From Luteibacter sp. UNCMF331Sha3.1 (lineage in GTDB: Bacteria > Pseudomonadota > Gammaproteobacteria > Xanthomonadales > Rhodanobacteraceae), in contig NZ_FOBU01000001.1 of the NCBI RefSeq assembly GCF_900109915.1, forward strand, positions 1,697,004-1,761,003: a DNA stretch of 64,000 bases, read 5' to 3'. The notes under the pieces were generated by a model that was not told where the DNA came from, did not search any database, and saw only the letters and a program-made list of their open reading frames with translations. This document shows positions 58,065 through 64,000 of the stretch, piece after piece. Numbering within the stretch: position 1 is the first letter of the stretch; every line of letters starts with the position of its first letter. The position numbers and the translations under genes are program-made.

Positions 58065-58853
58065 CTAGCCCAACGCCTGCCTCGCCAGATACCGTCCCGG
58101 GGAATCGCCGAAGGCCTTGCGGAACATCGCCACGAACGCGCTCGGCGTGGCGTAGCCGAGCGCGTCGGATACGTTCGACACCGGCTCGCCCTTCGCCAGC
58201 CGCTCCAGCGCGCAGGCGAGGCGCGCCTGCTGTCGCCACTGCGCCACGCTGCACTGCGTCTCCTGGCGAAACAGGCGCGTGAGCGTGCGTACCGACATGC
58301 CGGCCCAGCTGGCCCATTCGTCGATGCCGCGCGTGTCGTCGGGACGTTCGAACATCGCCATCGCGATGCGGCGAAGGCGCCGGTCGACGGGCCATGGCAG
58401 ATGCAGTTCCTCGACCGGCGCGCGGCGCATCTCGTCGAGCAGCACGGCGAACAGCCGATCGCGCGCGGGATCCGCCGGCGCGTCGAGGGGCCAGCTCGCG
58501 GCGCGCTTCACGATGGCGCGGAAAAGATCGTTCACGCCGAAGACGCACGGTTTGTCGGGCAGCCCGGCCGCGGCGCAGGGTGCGATGAACACACCCCACG
58601 CGTGACTCGGCCCCGCGATGCTCACCGTGTGCCGCTCGCCCGGTGGCATCCAGCCCGCGCGATGCGGCGGCAGCAGCCACGATCCGTGCTCGGTACGCGT
58701 GATCACCAGCCCCTGCTCGACGTAGAAGAACTGGCCGCGTACGTGGCTGTGCCAGTCCGTCTCCTCGAGCGGAATCTCGCCGCGTGCCTCGTACGCCACG
58801 AGCGGCGGCCCCTCGGCGCTTTCCAGCAGGGCATGGAGGTCGTCGTTGAGCAT
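58065..58853 (-). CDS. AraC-family transcriptional regulator with cupin sensor
   Basis: A 262-residue regulator. The N-terminal cupin (about 10-110: HSHVRGQFFYVEQGLVI, PPHRAGWMPPGERHTV) resembles the arabinose-binding fold. The C-terminal two-helix-turn-helix domain (about 165-260) includes ARLACALERLAKGEPVSNVS and the hallmark ALGYATPSAFVAMFRKAFGDSPGRY. ATG 58853 has GAGGAA eight bases upstream and is preferred over 58883. It may control itself and the divergent small gene through the palindrome at 58874-58885. Confidence 0.92.
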   Translation of the reverse strand: MLNDDLHALLESAEGPPLVAYEARGEIPLEETDWHSHVRGQFFYVEQGLVITRTEHGSWLLPPHRAGWMPPGERHTVSIAGPSHAWGVFIAPCAAAGLPDKPCVFGVNDLFRAIVKRAASWPLDAPADPARDRLFAVLLDEMRRAPVEELHLPWPVDRRLRRIAMAMFERPDDTRGIDEWASWAGMSVRTLTRLFRQETQCSVAQWRQQARLACALERLAKGEPVSNVSDALGYATPSAFVAMFRKAFGDSPGRYLARQALG

Positions 58854-58873
58854 GTTGGCCGTTCCTCGACATA

Positions 58874-58885
58874 ACTTGGCCAAGT
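58874..58885. promoter_or_regulatory. Perfect palindrome in the araC-type promoter region
   Basis: ACTTGGCCAAGT, a 12-bp perfect palindrome, lies 20-32 bases before the regulator start. It is a plausible autoregulatory operator in the 141-base region between divergent genes. Confidence 0.5.
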
Positions 58886-58994
58886 GACGATATCAGGCCT
58901 AAACCTTCCATGGCTAACATTTGCATTCCCAACTATACGTCCCGCCCCGACGCCAGCGTGGTGCGTGCGGGACCCCGAACGGAGGGAATGCCCC

Positions 58995-59252
58995 ATGATC
59001 CGTCTCGTTACCCCCGACTACAGCGACCTCGGCGAAGGCCGGGAGGCCGGCGATGCCCTGCTGACCTTCGTCGCCTGCGCGCACGCCATGCTCGACCCGT
59101 CCACCCCGGAGGAACAGGTCCGGCGCCTGGAAACCCGCCTTCTGGCCCAGCTGCCGACGCTTCGCGCGCTCGGCGTGTTTGACCTCTTCGCGGTCAGGGA
59201 CACGGCGCTTGCCGCCCTGCTCGCCGACGAGGATGAACCGATTCATACCTGA
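58995..59252 (+). CDS. Small soluble acidic protein, unknown
   Basis: An 85-residue protein starting MIRLVTPDYSDLGEGREAGD, with a GGAGGG Shine-Dalgarno eight bases upstream. It is helical (LRALGVFDLFAVRDTALAALL) and lacks a signal peptide. I do not recognise the family. It lies between the AraC-type gene and the MarR-type gene. Confidence 0.65.
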   Translation: MIRLVTPDYSDLGEGREAGDALLTFVACAHAMLDPSTPEEQVRRLETRLLAQLPTLRALGVFDLFAVRDTALAALLADEDEPIHT

Positions 59253-59260
59253 CAATAAAT

Positions 59261-59310
59261 GCAATACGCATATTTGCCTTGACAACTATCCTGTGGGCAA
59301 TAGAATATGC
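59261..59310 (+). promoter_or_regulatory. Promoter and likely MarR operators of the efflux operon
   Basis: TTGACA (59279-59284), a 16-base spacer and TAGAAT (59301-59306) form the best promoter in the window. Its -10 box ends seven bases before the marR-type ATG, predicting a leaderless mRNA. Two related imperfect palindromes, GCAATACGCATATTTGC (59261-59277) and GCAATAGAATATGC (59297-59310), flank the -35 and overlap the -10, fitting autorepression by the MarR protein. Confidence 0.75.
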
Positions 59311-59313
59311 GGC

Positions 59314-59775
59314 ATGAACAAGGTCGAATGCCTTATCTCGCCCGACGGGCGAGACAGCCTGGGTGTGCTGATCGGCTCGGTCCGTGCCGAGATCGTGCGC
59401 GCCATCGAGGCCGACCTCGCACGGCTGGGCGTCGACCTGAAGTTCACCCAGTTCCACATGCTGAAACGGCTGTCCATGCAGGGACCGATGTCGGCGACGG
59501 AGCTGGCCAGGGCGGTCGATCTGGATGGTGGCGCCATGACGCGCCAGCTCGACCAGCTCGAGTCCAAGGGCTACCTCCGCAGGCAGCCGCACGAGCAGGA
59601 TCGCCGCGCGTTGCGCATCGAACTGACGGAAGCCGGCGTGGCGCTGTTCCGCCACCTGCACGAGACCAACGCGGGCACGCTCGAACGCGCCCAGCGCGAT
59701 CTCTCCGCCGAAGAGCGCGAGCGGCTGCACGATTACCTGGGGCGCGTCCTCCGCGCGCTCCGCGACAAACCTTGA
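59314..59775 (+). CDS. MarR-family transcriptional regulator of the efflux operon
   Basis: A 153-residue winged-helix repressor starting MNKVECLISPDGRD. The recognition region is MSATELARAVDLDGGAMTRQLDQLESKGYLRRQ followed by the wing around EQDRRALRIELTEAG. It is the first gene of a four-gene transcript with an outer-membrane factor, EmrA and EmrB. It should repress this operon and be released by hydrophobic compounds, as MarR/EmrR does. Confidence 0.92.
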   Translation: MNKVECLISPDGRDSLGVLIGSVRAEIVRAIEADLARLGVDLKFTQFHMLKRLSMQGPMSATELARAVDLDGGAMTRQLDQLESKGYLRRQPHEQDRRALRIELTEAGVALFRHLHETNAGTLERAQRDLSAEERERLHDYLGRVLRALRDKP

Positions 59776-59799
59776 TCTAACCGCCGAGGCGAAAAACTC

Positions 59800-61260
59800 A
59801 TGCGTCTGCACACTCTCGTGGCGGCCGTCGGGGCCGCGTTGATCCTTTCCGGCTGCGTGACCAGCCGTGGGCTCGAGCCGCAGGGCCAGCTGACCGATCC
59901 GTCGACCCTTCACGCCGACCGCAGCCTTGCGAAGGCCCAGGTCTCCCCGGCCAACTGGCCGGCCGCCGACTGGTGGACGGGTCTCGGCGACAGCCAGCTG
60001 AACGGCCTGATCGACGAAGCGCTCAAGGGCAACCCCGATCTCGCCTCGGTCGACGCCCGCGTGCGTCAGGCGCAGGCCCAGTCGGGCGCGGCCGATGCCG
60101 CGCGCGACCCGACCTTCGGCGTCGGCGGCGGTGTCGCCGGCGCGCACCTGCCCGGCACCATCTTCCCGGCGCCCCTCGGCAACCACTTCGGCTGGACCAA
60201 GTACGGCTACGGCGACTTCAGCTGGGATCTCGATCTCTGGGGCGGCAAGCGCGACGCGTGGGAAGCCGCGGTCGGCGCGCAGCGCGCCAGCGAGATCGAC
60301 GCGCGCGCCGCGCGTATCGAGATCTCCACCAATGTCGCACGCGCCTACGTGCAGCTCGGCTACGCGTTCACGCAGCTCGACGTGGCGAAGGCCGAGCTCG
60401 ACCGCAGCAGCGCGTCGCGCGACCTGACCCGTCAGCGCGTCGCCGCCGGTGTCGACAACCAGATCCAGGTGAAGCAGGCCGACAGCGAGTTCGCGACCGC
60501 CGAACGCGAAGTGGCCGTGGCCGAGCGGGCCATCGACAGCGCGCGCAGCGCGCTGAGCGTGCTGCTCGGCAAGGGTCCGGATCGCGGCCTCGACATCGCG
60601 CGTCCCGCCACGCTCACGCCATCGGTGGTCGCGGTGCCCGCGAATCTGCCGGCCGATATCCTCGGCCGTCGTGCCGACCTCGTCGCCGCGCGCTGGCGCG
60701 TCGAAGCGGCGTCGAAGAACATCGCGGCGGCGAAGACGGAATTCCTGCCCAACGTGACCCTCGGCATCCTCGCCGCGCAGGTCGCCCCGGGCTCCGAGAA
60801 CCTGTTTTCCGCGCACGCCCGCTTCGCCCAGATCCTGCCCGCCTTCAGCCTGCCGATCTTCGATGGCGGCCGTCTGCGCGCGAATCTCGCGGGCAAGGAC
60901 GCCGACTACGATCTCGCCGTCGCGCAGTACAACAAGATCCTCGTCGGCGCGGTCAACGAGGTCGCCGACGACCTGTCGGGCCTCGATTCGCTCGGCACGC
61001 AGATCGCCGCCCAGCAGCGCGCGCAGGACGCCGCGCAGCAGGCGTACGACCTTTCGCAGCAGCGTTACAAGGCCGGCGTCGGCAGCTACCTGGAATCGCT
61101 GATCGTGCGTCAGCAACTGCTCCAGGCACAGCAGCGCATGGCCGCGCTCCGCGCGCAGCAGGTCGATACCTCCGTCCAACTGATCCAGGCGCTCGGCGGC
61201 GGCTTCCGTCCCGAGGCGGGCGACCAGCCGGTCGCCAGCGCCACGCCGGCCAACAACTAA
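59800..61260 (+). CDS. Outer-membrane efflux lipoprotein (NodT/OprM-type factor)
   Basis: A 486-residue protein. The signal ends in the lipobox LSGC (about Cys19). Two OEP (TolC-like) repeats of coiled coil (about 70-250 and 280-470) end with YKAGVGSYLESLIVRQQLLQAQQ. Trimers form the outer-membrane exit duct of tripartite pumps. It lies 24 bases after the regulator gene, and the EmrA gene follows 23 bases later. Confidence 0.94.
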   Translation: MRLHTLVAAVGAALILSGCVTSRGLEPQGQLTDPSTLHADRSLAKAQVSPANWPAADWWTGLGDSQLNGLIDEALKGNPDLASVDARVRQAQAQSGAADAARDPTFGVGGGVAGAHLPGTIFPAPLGNHFGWTKYGYGDFSWDLDLWGGKRDAWEAAVGAQRASEIDARAARIEISTNVARAYVQLGYAFTQLDVAKAELDRSSASRDLTRQRVAAGVDNQIQVKQADSEFATAEREVAVAERAIDSARSALSVLLGKGPDRGLDIARPATLTPSVVAVPANLPADILGRRADLVAARWRVEAASKNIAAAKTEFLPNVTLGILAAQVAPGSENLFSAHARFAQILPAFSLPIFDGGRLRANLAGKDADYDLAVAQYNKILVGAVNEVADDLSGLDSLGTQIAAQQRAQDAAQQAYDLSQQRYKAGVGSYLESLIVRQQLLQAQQRMAALRAQQVDTSVQLIQALGGGFRPEAGDQPVASATPANN

Positions 61261-61283
61261 GAACTCGTCCCGAGGCCATTCCG

Positions 61284-62495
61284 ATGTCCCAAGAAAACAC
61301 TGCCCCCGCCGGCGCCGTCGTGGTACCGCCACCGAAGAGCCGCCGCGGCTTCTTCCTCAAGCTGCTCGTCCTCGTGCTCGTGCTGGCCGGTATCGGCTGG
61401 ACGGTCTGGTACTTCGTCGACGGTCGCTGGTATGAAGACACCGACGACGCGTACGTCAACGGCAACGTCGTGCAGATCACGCCGCAGATCGCCGCCACCG
61501 TGCTGTCCATCACGGCCGACGACGGCGACCTCGTCCACAAGGGCGACCTGCTGGTGAAGCTCGACGACAGCGACGCGCAGATCGCGGTGCTCAGCGCACG
61601 CGCCGAACTGGCGAACACGGTGCGTCGCGTCCGCGGCCTGTACAACAACGTGACCTCCGCGCAGGCGGACGTTTCCGTCCGCCAGACCGCGGTCGACCGC
61701 GCGCGCGCCGACTACAACCGCCGTCGCGACCTCGCCAAGTCCGGCGCCATCTCGGCGGAAGAACTCTCGCACGCGCTCGACACGCTGACCTCGGCGGAGG
61801 GCAGCCTCGCCTCTGCCCGCCAGTCGTACAGCACGAGCAAGGTGCTCGTCGACGACACCGTCGTCGCGTCGCACCCCGACGTGCGCGCCGCCGCCGCGAA
61901 ACTGCGTTCCGCGTATCTCGACCTCGCCCGTTCGAAGATCGTCGCGCCGGTGGACGGATACGTCGCCAAGCGTTCGGTGCAGCTCGGCCAGCGCGTCCAG
62001 CCCGGTGCCGCCCTCATGGCCGTCGTGCCGCTGCACGAGGTATGGATCGACGCCAACTTCAAGGAAACGCAGCTCACCCACATGCGCATCGGCCAGCCGG
62101 TGGACGTGACGGCCGACGTGTACGGCAGCGACATCGTCTACAAGGCGACGATCCGCAGCCTCGGCATCGGCAGCGGCAGCGCGTTCTCCCTGCTGCCCGC
62201 GCAGAACGCCACGGGTAACTGGATCAAGATCGTGCAGCGCGTGCCGGTGCGCGTGGTCTTCACCGATCCGAAGCAGCTCGACCAGAAGCCGCTGCGCCTG
62301 GGCCTCTCGACGAAGGTGACCGTGTCGCTGCACGACCAGGGCGGCGCCCTGCTCGCGCAGAAGTCGCCGGCGAAGCCGGAGTTCTCGACCGACGTGTACG
62401 ACCACCGCCTGGACGGCGTCGACGACGAGATCGCGAAGGTGATCCACGAGAACGCGTCCGCCGGCGAAGGCGAGCAGCAGAAGGCTCCGAAGTAA
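61284..62495 (+). CDS. emrA: EmrA-type periplasmic adaptor of the MFS efflux pump
   Basis: A 403-residue protein with one N-terminal helix (FFLKLLVLVLVLAGIGWTVWYFV, about 23-45). It is followed by barrel-sandwich segments (DDAYVNGNVVQITPQIAATV and IVAPVDGYVAKRSVQLGQ) flanking a long alpha-helical hairpin (about 110-200). It links the inner-membrane transporter with the outer-membrane factor. The start MSQENTAP is chosen because the preceding in-frame sequence belongs to a shadow of the previous gene. Confidence 0.94.
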   Translation: MSQENTAPAGAVVVPPPKSRRGFFLKLLVLVLVLAGIGWTVWYFVDGRWYEDTDDAYVNGNVVQITPQIAATVLSITADDGDLVHKGDLLVKLDDSDAQIAVLSARAELANTVRRVRGLYNNVTSAQADVSVRQTAVDRARADYNRRRDLAKSGAISAEELSHALDTLTSAEGSLASARQSYSTSKVLVDDTVVASHPDVRAAAAKLRSAYLDLARSKIVAPVDGYVAKRSVQLGQRVQPGAALMAVVPLHEVWIDANFKETQLTHMRIGQPVDVTADVYGSDIVYKATIRSLGIGSGSAFSLLPAQNATGNWIKIVQRVPVRVVFTDPKQLDQKPLRLGLSTKVTVSLHDQGGALLAQKSPAKPEFSTDVYDHRLDGVDDEIAKVIHENASAGEGEQQKAPK

Positions 62496-62508
62496 GGAAC
62501 CGCCCGGA

Positions 62509-62538
62509 CGGACGCCGCCGACCATCGCGGCGTCCGTT
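62509..62538 (+). terminator. Strong hairpin between emrA and emrB
   Basis: ACGGACGCCGC (62509-62519) pairs perfectly with GCGGCGTCCGT (62528-62538) around an 8-base loop. No U-tract follows, so it may act as an attenuator or RNA stabiliser rather than a full terminator. It begins 14 bases after the emrA stop and ends 30 bases before emrB. Confidence 0.6.
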
Positions 62539-62568
62539 GCGACACTCATCTCACGACCAGGCTTTTCC

Positions 62569-64000
62569 ATGAGCACCGAATTTCGACCGCCCAATCTGGC
62601 GCTGTCCACGGTCGGCCTCTCGCTCGCGACGTTCATGCAGGTGCTCGACACCACGATCGCGAACGTCTCGCTGCCCACCATCGCGGGCAACCTGGGCGTC
62701 AGTTCCAACCAGAGCACCTGGGTCATCACCTCCTTCGCGGTGAGCAACGCCATCGCGTTGCCGCTCACGGGCTTCCTCACCCGGCGATTCGGCGAGACCA
62801 AGCTGTTCGTCTGGGCGACGCTGCTGTTCTCGCTGGCTTCGTTCCTGTGCGGCATCGCGCAGAGCATGAGCATGCTGATCCTGTTCCGCGCCATCCAGGG
62901 CGCGGTCGCCGGCCCGATGTACCCGATCACGCAGAGCCTGCTGATCTCGATCTATCCACCGGCCAAACGCGGCATGGCGCTCGCCCTGCTGGCGATGGTC
63001 ACCGTGGTCGCGCCCATCGCGGGTCCGATCCTCGGCGGCTGGATCACCGACAACTACACCTGGCCGTGGATCTTCTTCATCAACGTGCCGATCGGCATCT
63101 TCGCCAGCTTCGTCGTGGCGAACCAGATGAAGGGTCGCCCGGAAACCACGGAACGGCCGAAGGTCGACTACGTGGGCCTGATCACGCTGATCATCGGCGT
63201 CGGTGCGCTGCAGGTGGTGCTCGACAAGGGCAACGACGAGGACTGGTTCTCGTCGACGTTCATCGTCGTCACGTCGATCGTCGCGGCCGTCGGCCTCATC
63301 GTGTTCCTGATCTGGGAGCTCACCGACAAGGATCCGATCGTCAACCTGAAGCTCTTCCGGCATCGCAACTTCGCGATGGGCACATTGTGTCTCGTGCTGG
63401 CCTACGCCGCGTTCTTCGCCATCGGCCTGCTCGTGCCGCAGTGGTTGCAGCGCAACGTCGGCTACACGTCCACGTGGGCGGGCTTCGCGGCGGCGCCACT
63501 GGGCATCCTGCCCGTGATCCTCACGCCGTTCGTCGGCAAGTACGCGCACAAGTTCGATCTGCGCATCCTCGCCTCGGGCGCGTTCCTGGTAATGGGCGCG
63601 ACGTGTTTCATGCGCTCGGACTTCTACCTCGAGATCGACTTCTACAGCGTGGCGATGGTGCAGCTCATCCAGGGTCTCGGCGTGGCGCTGTTCTTCATGC
63701 CGGTGCTGACGATCCTGCTGTCCGACCTGCAGCCGCGCGAGATCGCGGCGGGCTCCGGCTTGGCGACGTTCCTGCGCACGCTGGGTGGTAGCTTCGCGGC
63801 ATCGCTCACCACGTTCATGTGGGACCACCGCGCCATCGTCCACCACGAGCGGCTGGCGGAGAACATCACGCCGTTCAACCCGCAGGCTCAGCAGACGCTG
63901 ACGCAGATCGGGCAGGGCGACCCGCAGTTCGCTGCCGCCTCGGTGAACCAGATGATCACGCAGCAGGGTTACCAGATCTCGTTCAACGAGGTGTTCTACA
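62569..64000 (+). CDS. emrB: EmrB-type DHA2-family MFS multidrug transporter (partial)
   Basis: The first 477 residues of a 14-helix drug:H+ antiporter are visible; the window ends before the stop codon. The DHA2 hallmarks are LATFMQVLDTTIANVSLPTI in helix 1, then TRRFGETKLFVWATLLFS (motif A region) and LALLAMVTVVAPIAGPILGG (motif C, helix 5). It exports hydrophobic drugs through the EmrA and outer-membrane partners encoded before it. Start ATG 62569 has no strong Shine-Dalgarno. Confidence 0.93.
   Translation, partial: MSTEFRPPNLALSTVGLSLATFMQVLDTTIANVSLPTIAGNLGVSSNQSTWVITSFAVSNAIALPLTGFLTRRFGETKLFVWATLLFSLASFLCGIAQSMSMLILFRAIQGAVAGPMYPITQSLLISIYPPAKRGMALALLAMVTVVAPIAGPILGGWITDNYTWPWIFFINVPIGIFASFVVANQMKGRPETTERPKVDYVGLITLIIGVGALQVVLDKGNDEDWFSSTFIVVTSIVAAVGLIVFLIWELTDKDPIVNLKLFRHRNFAMGTLCLVLAYAAFFAIGLLVPQWLQRNVGYTSTWAGFAAAPLGILPVILTPFVGKYAHKFDLRILASGAFLVMGATCFMRSDFYLEIDFYSVAMVQLIQGLGVALFFMPVLTILLSDLQPREIAAGSGLATFLRTLGGSFAASLTTFMWDHRAIVHHERLAENITPFNPQAQQTLTQIGQGDPQFAAASVNQMITQQGYQISFNEVFY

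Noticed and set aside
1-64000. tRNA or rRNA genes
   Set aside because: No cloverleaf-like or conserved TTCGA/CCA patterns in the intergenic regions were found on reading.

Overview
The window is 64 kb of very GC-rich, densely coding chromosomal DNA. It resembles a gammaproteobacterium of the Xanthomonadales, most likely Rhodanobacteraceae (Luteibacter/Dyella type). The inference rests on algZ-algR-hemC synteny, an Oar-like TonB receptor feeding a LacI-controlled sugar locus, S53 and S9 secreted peptidases, DUF481 and TorF-type outer-membrane proteins, and many short GTGGGAGC-type intergenic palindromes. Family names come from reading the translations; no database search was run. I saw no tRNA, rRNA, CRISPR array, phage or intact insertion sequence.

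1-13 kb: a partial lipoprotein, a LysE exporter, a DUF4126 membrane protein, a secreted S53 (sedolisin) peptidase with C-terminal FG-GAP repeats, small envelope proteins, a gamma-carbonic-anhydrase-like protein, oligopeptidase A, exonuclease III with a translationally coupled UPF0149 protein, pirin and a HAD phosphatase. 13-25 kb: a carbohydrate locus on the minus strand, made of a LacI regulator, a TonB-dependent receptor, a glycoamylase/GH144-like hydrolase, an ABC binding protein, two permeases and a large secreted six-hairpin-type glycosidase. Stop/start overlaps link most of its genes. Matching 14-bp operators lie before the hydrolase operon and before the regulator. No ATPase gene is present.

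25-33 kb: an isolated M35-protease-type N-terminal domain, a DUF3325-DUF3649-PepSY operon behind a Fur-box-like site, a mini SPFH protein, then rsmG-parA-parB, an ECF sigma factor overlapping a DUF3379-type protein, and a GT2 glycosyltransferase. 33-48 kb: patatin-like and WYL genes, two membrane proteins, hemC, algR, algZ, a carboxylesterase, the yjfL-ygiB-ygiC operon bracketed by inverted composite repeats and a 63-bp tandem array, and two divergent S9 peptidases.

48-57.5 kb: a complete potassium system, kdpF-A-B-C-D-E. Two extra genes, a 61-residue ORF and a TorF-type outer-membrane porin, sit between kdpB and kdpC, and a 29-residue membrane microprotein precedes kdpF. This is the most unusual arrangement in the window and suggests an envelope-spanning variant of Kdp. 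57.5-64 kb: a small secreted protein, an AraC regulator, and a MarR-OMF-EmrA-EmrB multidrug efflux operon whose last gene runs off the window.

Two general themes stand out. At least four genes have a -10 hexamer only 6-7 nt before the start codon, which predicts leaderless mRNAs. The palindromic repeats sit almost exclusively between genes, often beside stop codons.
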